Shown one piece after another: positions 1 through 8,711 of a stretch of DNA of 64,000 bases. The first letter of the stretch is position 1. Each line of letters begins with the position of its first letter. The position numbers were made by a program, and so were the translations under genes. Below the pieces are notes generated by a model. The model was not told the origin of the DNA. It worked only from the letters and a program-made list of their open reading frames with translations, and made no database searches. Source of the DNA: Aurantiochytrium sp. KH105 (Eukaryota > Sar > Bigyra > Thraustochytrida > Thraustochytriidae); NCBI GenBank assembly GCA_003116975.1, contig BGKB01000019.1, forward strand, positions 496,001 to 560,000, read 5' to 3'.

Positions 1-2444
1 TGGAGCTCGCTCCGGAGCTGCTCCTCTTTTTCGCGCTCCAGAGCCTCCTGGCGCTCGCGCACTTCACGTCTCTCAATGTCATCGAGAATGTTACCGAGTG
101 CTTCTTTTGAGGCCTGTGAGGCGGCCACGCGCTCAATGGAAGCACTCAGATCGTTCACGGCATCCTCGAGAAGCTTTCGGTGCTCCTTGAAGGTAGCCTC
201 GTTTTGCTGCTCAACAATTTGCGCGCGATGCGCGGCGTCGTGAAGTTGCGAGCTCACCTCCTCGGCATGCGTTTCTAATTCGTGTCGGGAGGAAGTTTGA
301 GCGTCTTGGAGCTGCACTTGTAGCACTTGCAAGGATTCTGCAAGGTGCGTCTCAAAGTGAGTCCGAGCGGAGGTCAGGGCGACCTCGAAGCGCTCACAAT
401 CTGCGCGCCGCGTCTCGTCGAGCTTTTCCAGATCAGCACGAACTTTGTCGACCTCAACATACTGCGCCGCGGTTCGCTTTGCAAGCTTGGCTTCGCAGAG
501 GCTGACGCGTTCTAACGCTTCAGCATTAGTGAGCTGACGTGCCTGCGCGAACTCGGCAAGCTTGTCGCTAATGTGTTGGATATCTTGCTGCACTTTGGAT
601 TGAAGTGCCGATGCCTGGGCTTCGAGATGTCTACGGAGCTTTTCGTGCTGGTCATGTCCGCTTCTGCGATATTTGTCAATTTGTACCTGGAGGGTTTGCA
701 CGGTATTGGTCACATGCTCGCGTGCTTTGGCTTCATGTCGCATGCGTGCGCGAACCTCCGCACGGACCACTTCCTCCAGTTCGCCTAGCTTTTCTGCTGC
801 CGCTGCTGCTGCTGCTACGTTCCTTTGCCCAGAAGGACCAGCACCAATTCCCTCACCGACTTGAAGTCCTTGGCCGACACGGTCCCGAAGGCTCTCGATT
901 TGCTCTGTGAGTTCCTCATGCACGCGGCGAACAGAATCCATGCGGACGCTCTCTTCGTGGCGAAGGTCTTCTGTAATGATGTTGGTCCGCGTATCGAGGT
1001 CTGCGCGAAGCTCAGCAATGCGAGCGTCATCCTGCGATGACCGAATCGTCATCTCGTCAAAGAGTTTTTGCATACGAACTTCGAGGTTGCTGCGATCCAG
1101 ATCAAACGAATCCTTGAAGCGAGCCAGATCTTCGTTGAAGTTCGTACGTGCGTCTGCTTGCGCGTGACGCGCAGCGTCCAATTCGCTGGCAAGTCTTTCG
1201 CGCACATCCTTGGCATGCTTTTCGAGACGATCGTTTGTCTTTTCCGCATGACGGGACATTGTTTCACGTACATCTTCGATGGTCGCTTGATGCATGGTCT
1301 GCATGTGGTTTTCGCGCGAAGCTTGAGCATCTAAGGCCTTGTGCAGGCCGCTAAGACCGCCTTCGAGACGCTCAAACTGCCTCGTCACTTGCGACTTCCA
1401 TTCTCCAAGACTTTTCTCGCTGCGATTCATATGCGCAGCAATGGCAGAGACGCGATCAGCCGCTTGTTCTGTCTGTTTGCTTGTAGCGGCCAGACTTTTT
1501 TGCGTGTGCTGCGAAATCTCTTCGACACGCTCTTTGACCGCAACGAGTGACTGACTGACGCGGGCAACCTCCGAGGCAACAGTTTCGGCGGCCACCCGAG
1601 CAGCCGTTTCTACACTCGTGTCTGGGTTTGTCTTTCGCGGTTCATTATCGATCTGGTTCTGGAGAATTTGCACCTGGTGTGCGAGATTTTTGATGCGATC
1701 GTCGCGATCAATGAGTAGATCTTCCAAGGATCCCACGTGCTTCGACATCTGGCCGAGGGTTTGCTCGAGTTTCGCAATGCGTTCCTCGGACGCAGCGTCG
1801 CGCTGCGACAGCGTCGTGCCTGCGGTGCGCGCCTTGATTTCGGCAAGTGATGCAGTCAGATCACGAATTCGCGCCTCATCCTGACGCTTCTCGGACTCAA
1901 AGGAGGCGAGCCGGACTTCCATGGCACGGAAGCGTTCCTCGAGCGCGTCATGAAGCATTTGTTGGTTTTGTGACTGCATTCGCAAACGCATTTCAACATT
2001 GGGCGCGATATGTTCCGGGGAATGTTGTTGTGTCTGCGGTGCACGTGCGTGCATAAGGGGTTGTGAGTGCTGATTGTGGTGCAGTTCTTGATGTTGCGAT
2101 GGAGGATGTGCTGGGTTGTGCCTTTCGATACGTGAATCATGGTCATCTTGCTGGTGAAGATGATAGGGGTGGCGTTGAGCATATGGCTTTGGCTGAGGAA
2201 AGTCTACAGAAGCTGGCTGGGGTTGGTGTTGTGGTTGTCTGGGTTGATGCTGCGGCGAACGAAGTGGAGGTGCTGGAATTGCGTGAAGGTGAAGACCAAC
2301 ACTTTCGTGCGCCTTTGGACTTGGTGGATGGAGTCCTTGTTGTTGATCCTGCGCCGTCGTCCTCCATTGCAAACCTTCTCCTTTTCGCCTCTCTTGTTGC
2401 AGACGCGCAGGCACTGGTGGCGGGCCAAAGCTCGATCGATACAT
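1..2444 (-). CDS. Long coiled-coil protein, C-terminus cut by the window edge
   Basis: The reverse strand is open from an ATG at 2444 to base 1 (814 codons) and continues beyond the window; an in-frame TAG at 2471-2469 closes the frame upstream, so 2444 is the first available Met. The first ~150 residues are rich in Pro, Gln and His. From about residue 165 the protein becomes an almost unbroken Glu/Lys/Arg/Gln/Leu-rich alpha-helical sequence with heptad-like spacing, only briefly interrupted (an Ala-rich run near 800-830). No motor head, kinase or zinc finger is visible in the part present. This composition is typical of golgins, centrosome or basal-body proteins and other scaffolds, but nothing identifies one. 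The frame is certain; the function is unknown. It may be spliced to an upstream exon that I cannot see. Confidence 0.8.
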   Translation of the reverse strand, partial: MYRSSFGPPPVPARLQQERRKGEGLQWRTTAQDQQQGLHPPSPKAHESVGLHLHAIPAPPLRSPQHQPRQPQHQPQPASVDFPQPKPYAQRHPYHLHQQDDHDSRIERHNPAHPPSQHQELHHNQHSQPLMHARAPQTQQHSPEHIAPNVEMRLRMQSQNQQMLHDALEERFRAMEVRLASFESEKRQDEARIRDLTASLAEIKARTAGTTLSQRDAASEERIAKLEQTLGQMSKHVGSLEDLLIDRDDRIKNLAHQVQILQNQIDNEPRKTNPDTSVETAARVAAETVASEVARVSQSLVAVKERVEEISQHTQKSLAATSKQTEQAADRVSAIAAHMNRSEKSLGEWKSQVTRQFERLEGGLSGLHKALDAQASRENHMQTMHQATIEDVRETMSRHAEKTNDRLEKHAKDVRERLASELDAARHAQADARTNFNEDLARFKDSFDLDRSNLEVRMQKLFDEMTIRSSQDDARIAELRADLDTRTNIITEDLRHEESVRMDSVRRVHEELTEQIESLRDRVGQGLQVGEGIGAGPSGQRNVAAAAAAAEKLGELEEVVRAEVRARMRHEAKAREHVTNTVQTLQVQIDKYRRSGHDQHEKLRRHLEAQASALQSKVQQDIQHISDKLAEFAQARQLTNAEALERVSLCEAKLAKRTAAQYVEVDKVRADLEKLDETRRADCERFEVALTSARTHFETHLAESLQVLQVQLQDAQTSSRHELETHAEEVSSQLHDAAHRAQIVEQQNEATFKEHRKLLEDAVNDLSASIERVAASQASKEALGNILDDIERREVRERQEALEREKEEQLRSEL

Positions 2445-3403
2445 TGCTTCGCACAGGACGTTGCGTTGCTAACTCAAGAACGTCCCGCGGCGGGAGACCG
2501 AGGCCAGCGCAGCGCGCGTGTCCGCGCACGCGCAAAAGAGAAAGTGAGAGGGAGAGAGAAAGAGGTCCTTGTCATTGCCAGCCCACAAACGTTATCTCGG
2601 TGTAGTATGCCCCTAGCCTAGGTCGATGCTGTTTTCTCCGGTAAAACCTAGCCGTTGGAAAACCCTCATTGTAGTGCAGTGCAGTGCAGTCAGTCGAACT
2701 CTAACTTGGACTTGGACTCGGAGTCAGCCTCTGTGGTGTGCGTGGCCTATTCTACGTTCCTACACTGCTGTGGAATTGCAACGGCGACTCTTCGCTGTCT
2801 TTTGGCCTTGCTCTTGCAGCCGAAAATGCACTCACTGTCACCCACCAAGAAATGCACGCTGCTTGAGAGACAGACTTTTCCTCTCGATGATGTGGGAGGC
2901 CTTGCAACGCGTTCGACTCCCTCGCGGCCTCTATCCCAGCTGCACCTGCACCTGCTTCTCTCCACAGCGCAGCTATTCTGCGCTCACTCGCTCATCTCAT
3001 CTCCCGCCCGGGCTCCCAAGCAGCCTACACCTCAAGTGCCGCGCGAGCGCCTCTTGACCGCTCGCTCGCTCGCTCGCTCGCTCGCTTATCCGCTGCTGGG
3101 CCGAGCCAGTCCACCGGGGTCCGCCGAGCGACTCTTGGCCGCTCGCTCGCCGCCGGGCGCCCAACGACCGTCGATCCTCGCGGGGTCACCATCTCCGCAA
3201 CGAAGCGACGCGGCTCGCGCGAGCGGCGGCGCGTCTGCGGCGCGAGCGGCGGCGCGAGGCGAGCAGGCGGCGGGCTCCCCGCCGGGCGCAGAGCCCCGTC
3301 CTGTCCACCGGAGGCGCTGCGCGAAGGCACGCCGGCCGGGGACGGTTTTCGGCACGGGGAGGCAGACGGATAGGCTCTCGCGCCGCTCGTGCGTGCCGGC
3401 GCG
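2445..3403. other. Divergent intergenic spacer with GC-rich repeats
   Basis: Spacer between the start of the coiled-coil gene (reverse) and SMPD4 (forward). It holds a short GCAGT run near 2673-2690, a CGCT tetranucleotide run at 3059-3086 and a 24-nt direct repeat (see separate entry). Open frames crossing it are low-complexity Arg/Ser/Pro and not credible. It probably contains both promoters and 5' UTRs. Confidence 0.55.
3045..3149. repeat. 24-nt imperfect direct repeat pair with CGCT run
   Basis: Bases 3045-3068 and 3126-3149 are the same 24-nt sequence with two mismatches (core CTCTTGACCGCTCG against CTCTTGGCCGCTCG). The first copy runs into a (CGCT)n tract at 3059-3086. It lies ~250-360 bp upstream of the SMPD4 ATG. 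Confidence 0.7.
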
Positions 3404-6400
3404 ATGGCGACCCTGACGGCCAAAGATCGGGATCAGGAATACAATAGCGAGACGCTGTCGAAGACGCTCGGGGCGAATGAATCGTGCAGACACACGGCAC
3501 GTATCGCGCACTTGTACATCAATCGTACAGCGTATCTCACGGACAAGGACTACCAGGAGGATCTGCCACAGCTGTTTGACAGGATCTTCGGCGTGCTCGA
3601 AGCGCAAAGCGGACGACACGCTGATCACGGGTGGCTGGAGCGCATCAAGAATGTGGCAGACGCACCGCGCCTGCTTGCGCCGCTGCTTCGCTCGAATCTG
3701 GAGGCAACCTTTAACGACAAGAAATGGTCTCGCGATCAGCTCGCAGCCTTTCGCGTGTTTCAGCTTTTGGACCCAGGCGATCGCGGCAATCTCTTTGAGC
3801 TAATCTTTGAACGCGACAATCGGCAGTGCATCAAGTATCTGCACACGGCGCTTTTGCCGGGCCACATTCAGGCAATTCTACCTGCACATTTGCAAGCGGG
3901 CGGACGCGATGTTGGGCTTCCCCTTGGCAATCGCGCTCCGGGTTTCCAATATTACGAGCGTCTCTCTCTAGCGACGTCGCCCCAGAATTATGCGCCGGAG
4001 CAATTGTCTACGAGCATCGCCCTCACACTCGAGGAGCTCTTTGTCTTTCGTTTTGCGTGCTGGTTCGTCTTTGCGCCCAACATGAACACCATGACAATGG
4101 CCCCGGTTGCAGGTAGCGACTCGTCGCAGTCCAAGTCATCGCAGAGTGGATCGCGCCCTCCGACGTCGAGCAGTAGTGGCGTCGTCCCCCAACGGCGTCC
4201 TTCGAACATTCTGTATTTGTCAGCGCGGCATACTGACGACATGGTAAAGAAGAACCCACCCCTGGAGCTCTTGCGCCGTTACTTTGAACGACTTCTTCCT
4301 TACGACGCTTCGTCTCTGACACGCTGGGGCCATTTCTTCTTTGAGACACTTACGCATCTTTGGTTTTTGCGAAATGTGGACCTGGTGGCAGCGGCAGCGG
4401 CCGCAGCACCGACATCCAATGGGCAGGGCTTACTCGGGGCGAGTCAAAACTCTGCTTCGCTGATCGTGGCGCGACCTCAATACGGAGGTATGACGTATAC
4501 CTCTGCGTCAAGCTTGGGCGCCCATCTGCAGTATTTTGTCGCGCCTTCGCACGATCTCCTGAAGGCCATGGCAATCTTTTTCGTGTACCTTTCGAGTGCT
4601 CCTGGCCTTCGCTGTGGGTACCCGGACTCGCGGCGCAACAATGCAACACCCTTTGGCGGCGACGCTGGAACGTTGAGCAGTGCGCTCGTAGCATCAAGCT
4701 GGGACGAGGGTGAACGCCGGCATGGTGTGAACGAGTACCTGCTCGAGTTGGGTCAGACGCCTTACCTGCGTGCGTTGCGAAAGCCCACGTATCAATTTTT
4801 CGTCACGAATTTGCAAAAAATTGGCAAGCTCCCCAATACTTACGCGGCAGGGATGCTTGATGTCATGGATCTGTGGCTTGCCTTTCTTCAGCCATGGCGC
4901 GCCGCAAGCCGATTGGCTCCGAAGCCGACCAAAACACAGGATGGCGTACGTGGCGCGTTCAGCGCTGTTGCTCAGGCTGTGTCTGTGCGTAGCCCCACGA
5001 GGCGGCAAGATGGCGGCGGTAGTGGCGGCGATGCCAACAGCAGCCGAAATGATACTCAAGGCGGACGCGGTCAAGGCGGTGCAAGTAGTAGCGGCCGGCA
5101 AGATGACGGCCAGAGCGGCGGCGTTCCCTCGGGGAGCAGGTCGGGCAGCGGTGTGGGGCCGCGTTCGTCGGGGCAAGGGAACGGAAAGGGACAAGCACAA
5201 GGCGAGTCCACGAGCGCAAGATTCGAGCCGCAGTGGATGTGGTTCGTTGTCCAAAACTATCTCACGTATGCCCATGTTCTGCAGATTGTCTTTTCACGGA
5301 TGCAAGAGACGAGCCTCAGCGACAATGATCGTTACATGGTGGAGCGCGCTTTCCTCAACACTGGCGCTTTTTGCGATCCTGTGGTGTGCATTTTGCGAGC
5401 GTGCGAGATCATCATCGAGGACGAGGTTCTCCGCAGCCCCGAGCGGTCGCTTGCAAACGAGCTTGCAACTAGCTTTCCACATTTGCAAGCAGTCCTCGGC
5501 AAGGAATCACTTGACGCAAATCGTCTCAATGCGCCACGCAAGGCCGAGGCCGAGGACCTCGTTGCAGTGGTAGAGTGTCTCGAGCTGAATCGCGGCTCTG
5601 TGTACGCCATTCTTACTCAGCACTTTAAGGAATTCGATTGGCGGGTCGAAGAACGTGCGATTCCTGCGCTGCTGGACTCACGACCTGCCGTGCAGGTTAT
5701 ATTGGACCAGATCCGCTTTTCTGGAAGGAAGCAGGGTCGGGCAGACGACATGAGCGCGCGCGCTGGTGCTGCCCTTGGCTGGCTTGCGCATGCGCTTGGC
5801 GGAGACACCGACGGTAAATCATCCATGAATCAGGCCGAGCGATCCAGGCTTGCCGTGAGTCGCATGCATAGTGTATTTAACGTCCCGCGTCAGAAGATGC
5901 AGGCTGGTTCCGCACGCGCTGATCTTGCAGATCCTGCGTACGCGCGCACCGCCGCGCTGAGCGCGCCAGCATCTCGATTGATGCTTGGCTCACCTCGCTG
6001 GCTCGGGGAGCAAGTAACCTGTGTCTACCAGCGTCTGACTGCGCTCGGGCGCTTGCAGATGGATTCAGGAAGGCGCGTGTGTGGAAGCCAAGACATGCAC
6101 TACGTTGGCGATCCACTAGTGAATCCGCCCCCAGTGTGCAGCTACGAGGTTGGCTGGCTCGTCCGGCTCATGTTTTCTGTCTCTGTGGCGCTCAACAAAT
6201 TGTGCGGTCTGGACCACCCCATGTATGAAATGGACGACCAGGCCGGGCACGCGTGGAAGCAGTCCCGCTTCCGTTTCAACCTGCGCTTTGTGGCAGATGC
6301 GCGCAACCTTCTTCTCGTTGCACTTGTCGGCCTCTTGGGGAATCTCGCCTTTGTTGGTTTTTCGGTCCCCTTTCCCTACGCGCTCGCCCTTCTCGTTTCA

Positions 6401-6499
6401 CCACTGGCTGTTCTTCTCGGTCCTGAGGCTCTTGGCGAGCACATTGCTCTTTTGGTGTGGCCGATGGCGATAGCTTTGCAGGTCGCGCGCCAGAGCTAA
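3404..6499 (+). CDS. SMPD4: SMPD4-like neutral sphingomyelinase (nSMase3)
   Basis: 1031 residues from the ATG at 3404; a GTG 15 bases upstream extends the frame but is not a likely eukaryotic start. SMPD4 proteins act on sphingomyelin to give ceramide at ER, nuclear-envelope and Golgi membranes and are tail-anchored. Recognition rests on the family block where 'WLAFLQPWR' is followed, after a low-complexity insert, by 'FVVQNYLTYAHVLQIVFSR', matching the WLSYIQPWR...FVQENLLMYTKLFVGF region of animal SMPD4 as I remember it. The C-terminus has two or three hydrophobic segments (about 965-1028), consistent with membrane anchoring. The insert at roughly 515-605 is Gly/Ser/Gln-rich, and a shorter Ser-rich insert sits near 245-270. 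The animal protein is nearer 830-870 residues, so the inserts explain the extra length. No intron is needed. Confidence 0.82.
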   Translation: MATLTAKDRDQEYNSETLSKTLGANESCRHTARIAHLYINRTAYLTDKDYQEDLPQLFDRIFGVLEAQSGRHADHGWLERIKNVADAPRLLAPLLRSNLEATFNDKKWSRDQLAAFRVFQLLDPGDRGNLFELIFERDNRQCIKYLHTALLPGHIQAILPAHLQAGGRDVGLPLGNRAPGFQYYERLSLATSPQNYAPEQLSTSIALTLEELFVFRFACWFVFAPNMNTMTMAPVAGSDSSQSKSSQSGSRPPTSSSSGVVPQRRPSNILYLSARHTDDMVKKNPPLELLRRYFERLLPYDASSLTRWGHFFFETLTHLWFLRNVDLVAAAAAAAPTSNGQGLLGASQNSASLIVARPQYGGMTYTSASSLGAHLQYFVAPSHDLLKAMAIFFVYLSSAPGLRCGYPDSRRNNATPFGGDAGTLSSALVASSWDEGERRHGVNEYLLELGQTPYLRALRKPTYQFFVTNLQKIGKLPNTYAAGMLDVMDLWLAFLQPWRAASRLAPKPTKTQDGVRGAFSAVAQAVSVRSPTRRQDGGGSGGDANSSRNDTQGGRGQGGASSSGRQDDGQSGGVPSGSRSGSGVGPRSSGQGNGKGQAQGESTSARFEPQWMWFVVQNYLTYAHVLQIVFSRMQETSLSDNDRYMVERAFLNTGAFCDPVVCILRACEIIIEDEVLRSPERSLANELATSFPHLQAVLGKESLDANRLNAPRKAEAEDLVAVVECLELNRGSVYAILTQHFKEFDWRVEERAIPALLDSRPAVQVILDQIRFSGRKQGRADDMSARAGAALGWLAHALGGDTDGKSSMNQAERSRLAVSRMHSVFNVPRQKMQAGSARADLADPAYARTAALSAPASRLMLGSPRWLGEQVTCVYQRLTALGRLQMDSGRRVCGSQDMHYVGDPLVNPPPVCSYEVGWLVRLMFSVSVALNKLCGLDHPMYEMDDQAGHAWKQSRFRFNLRFVADARNLLLVALVGLLGNLAFVGFSVPFPYALALLVSPLAVLLGPEALGEHIALLVWPMAIALQVARQS

Positions 6500-6819
6500 T
6501 CAAGGTCGAAGGAGAGAGACGACATTCAGAATTGATAAAAGAAAGTAAAGTTAGGCCTATCTATCGCTGGACAAATCAGCAAGAGCCGGATGGCGCATAA
6601 TTTTGTGCACGTACGAAGCAAAGCACGATATACACAACGACAGACAGCACGGCACAGCAAAGAACCAAAAAAAAAAAGGAGGAAAAAGAAAATGAGTTTG
6701 AGCGAATGCTACGTCATGATCGGGAGACACGAGCTTCTTCGGTCTCCAAACTTGACCTTGCTTGCACCCGTCGTACCTATCAGGCGACCTTCCTCGATGA
6801 CCGCAGCAGCAGCACGTGC
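6500..6819. other. Convergent spacer between SMPD4 and ATP synthase f-like gene
   Basis: AT-richer 3' spacer containing an A-run followed by GGAGG near 6667-6683. No credible coding sequence seen; presumably the 3' UTRs of the two converging genes. Confidence 0.5.
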
Positions 6820-6987
6820 TTAGTGGTGCTGGGGGATGGGGTCGTGCTTGTGGTCGTAGTGCTGCTTGGCGTGGAGCAGGACACCGCAGCCAAAGAGCAC
6901 GCCCATGACGTGGAAGACTGGTGCGCCGCTGCCGGTCTTGATGTAGCGGCGGCTGTAGTCCTGCATGAACTTGTCGAAGGCGCTCAT
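6820..6987 (-). CDS. ATP synthase membrane subunit f-like small protein
   Basis: A 55-residue reverse-strand protein (ATG at 6987, TAA at 6822-6820). It begins 'MSAFDKFMQDYSRRYIKTG', then has one hydrophobic helix (about 24-39, 'FHVMGVLFGCGVLLHA') followed by a His/Asp/Lys-rich tail 'KQHYDHKHDPIPQHH'. Mitochondrial F1Fo-ATP synthase subunit f has the same plan: a Y-x-x-R/K-Y-I basic stretch, Gly-rich turn, one membrane helix and a short His-rich K-H tail. Subunit f is a small membrane-embedded Fo component near the dimer interface of the inner membrane. The assignment is by pattern only in a very short protein; another one-helix subunit of the respiratory chain is possible. The codon use and clean stop support a real gene. 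Confidence 0.6.
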   Translation of the reverse strand: MSAFDKFMQDYSRRYIKTGSGAPVFHVMGVLFGCGVLLHAKQHYDHKHDPIPQHH

Positions 6988-7605
6988 CGTGCTTAGCAAA
7001 GGTGTTGGTTGAAGGCGGTCAAGAGATCCTTTCTCTGTCCAGTCTGCTGTGCGTTCCAGAATCGCGCGACCATTGNCGCGCCTGCCGTGACGTACCTTGC
7101 CTGGTTAGTTGGTGATCTGTCCTTTGCTTCCTCTCGCTTTTTTTATTTTATTATTCGCTGCCGCGGCAGCAGGGGCAGGCAGGGCCGCTGGGTGCAGGCG
7201 GGGGTCGCGGCTCCAGCGGTAGTCGCGGTGGGAATGTGGGATGGGATGTGGTGGGAGCGGGAGAAGACAAGGCAAGACAGGATAAGATCGAGGGGACACT
7301 GTATGGATGGAGTGCGAAGGGTGGCGTCGGTTGGTTGGATTGTGGAAATGTATGAAGTAGTGAAATGACTAGATGTGACGTGACTGTGGAATATAGACTC
7401 CGAATAGGGTGGACTGACAGTGAGGGCGACGTGGGAGCCCCAAAATGGCAAAAAGATCGCGCGACGAAGGAGAAGGAGAAAGAACCGAACTTACTGTTGC
7501 CGATGCTGATCCAGTTGCTGTGGATATACAGACAGACATAGATACATACAAACAAGCAAACAAGCAAACAAATAGAGACAGACAAAAGGACACGTGGGCG
7601 CTCAA
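6988..7605. other. Spacer upstream of the ATP synthase f-like gene and downstream of NFU1
   Basis: Contains one ambiguous base (N at 7076), a T-rich tract near 7138-7155 and CAAA/CAAG-like runs near 7550-7575. Frames crossing it are low complexity. No gene seen; it should hold the promoter of the 55-residue gene and the NFU1 3' UTR. Confidence 0.5.
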
Positions 7606-8403
7606 TCACCCCGTCCAGGACTCGCCATAGTCAGAAACGAGATCTTCCTCGTCAAAGACCTGCTCGACCTCACGGACCTCGTCGATCATGTGCACGAGGA
7701 GGTTCTTTACGCTAAAACGAAGCGTCACTGTGGAGCTCGGGCACGAGACGCAGGCGCCGACAAGACGCAGCTTGACTGTCCCTGTTTCCGCATCAAAGCC
7801 GCGGTACTCGACATCGCCGCCGTCCTTGAGCAGATTCGGCCTTATTCGTTCATCGAGGATCTCCTTGATAAGGCTCTCCACCTCGTCGTCAGCGTCAGCG
7901 TCATCCTGAGCGTCATCGACGGCAGACTCTGCCTTGCTTTGCTCCTCTCCCTTCTGGTCATTGTCGTCGCCGTCGTCAACGACCGCGCTTTCCGCGTAGA
8001 CGGCCTTCCACTTCTCGTCGCCGAGGTCGCGCTCCAGCGCTGCGCCGATGGCCTCCGCGAAGGCGTCCCACGCCTCGTCGTCCTCGACGTCGTCGCGCAC
8101 CGTCACCGACACGAAGTCGTCCGTGACGAGGGCATTCGAGAGCGGCCCGACGCCGCTGTTCTGCAGCTCGCGCACGATGGACGGCGCCGCGAGCTTGTGC
8201 GCGAGGGCGGCGGCCTCGCTCGCCGGCCCCACCTGCACCGAGGTCGCCGCGGCGCGCGGCCGCAGCAGGCGGAGTCTGCCGTCGGCCGGCGTGAACTTCA
8301 TGCTCCGCGGGTTCGGGGTCGCCTCGCGCAGCATCTCGAAGGTGGACACCCTGCGCGCCGCCGCGGGCCCGCGCCACGCCGCCGCCGCCGCGCGCGCCAG
8401 CAT
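7606..8403 (-). CDS. NFU1: NFU1 iron-sulfur cluster scaffold, mitochondrial
   Basis: 265 residues from the ATG at 8403. The N-terminus (MLARAAAAAWRGPAAARRVS) is an Arg/Ala-rich mitochondrial targeting sequence. It is followed by the Nfu N-domain, which opens with 'TPNPRSMKF' (about 29-37), and after an acidic Asp/Glu-rich linker (about 138-175) the NifU-like C-domain from ~176. That domain carries the C218-V-S-C221 pair in the 'GACVSCPSS' motif that binds the labile [4Fe-4S] cluster. NFU1 passes 4Fe-4S clusters to lipoyl synthase and respiratory-chain targets in the matrix. The acidic linker is longer than in human NFU1. It is divergent to NAA35 across a 308-bp spacer. Confidence 0.96.
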   Translation of the reverse strand: MLARAAAAAWRGPAAARRVSTFEMLREATPNPRSMKFTPADGRLRLLRPRAAATSVQVGPASEAAALAHKLAAPSIVRELQNSGVGPLSNALVTDDFVSVTVRDDVEDDEAWDAFAEAIGAALERDLGDEKWKAVYAESAVVDDGDDNDQKGEEQSKAESAVDDAQDDADADDEVESLIKEILDERIRPNLLKDGGDVEYRGFDAETGTVKLRLVGACVSCPSSTVTLRFSVKNLLVHMIDEVREVEQVFDEEDLVSDYGESWTG

Positions 8404-8711
8404 CGTCCCGCGCCACGCCGCCCGCGGGCGGGGCCGTGCGTCGCGAGGGATGGAGGTCTGTCTGTCTGCCTGCGCGGTCCCGCGATCTCGAGCAGGTTTT
8501 CGAAAGCCTCGTTTGAAAACCTCGTTTGAAATCCTCGCCTCGTTTGAAAACGTGGACGAGGAGAGGGCGAGGACGCCGAGATGATGCAGCCGCCGCGGAG
8601 CAGACCGCCATCGACCGCGCCGACCCCGCGCGCCGCGACCGGCTGCGCGACCTGGCGGGCGAGCTCGAGGCGCGACAGCGGACGGCGAGCGCGCGCGCGC
8701 GGCGGCGGCGG
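8404..8711. promoter_or_regulatory. Probable bidirectional promoter, NFU1/NAA35
   Basis: The 308 bp between the two divergent ATGs. The middle carries three copies of a 13-nt motif at 8507-8550 (separate entry). The frame leading into NAA35 is open here but contains no in-frame ATG before 8712. Assignment as a shared promoter is by position only. Confidence 0.5.
8507..8550. repeat. Three copies of a 13-nt CCTCGTTTGAAA(A/T) motif
   Basis: CCTCGTTTGAAAA at 8507-8519, CCTCGTTTGAAAT directly abutting at 8520-8532, and CCTCGTTTGAAAA at 8538-8550 after a 5-nt CCTCG spacer. Just upstream is the related TTTTCGAAAGCCT. Confidence 0.85.
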
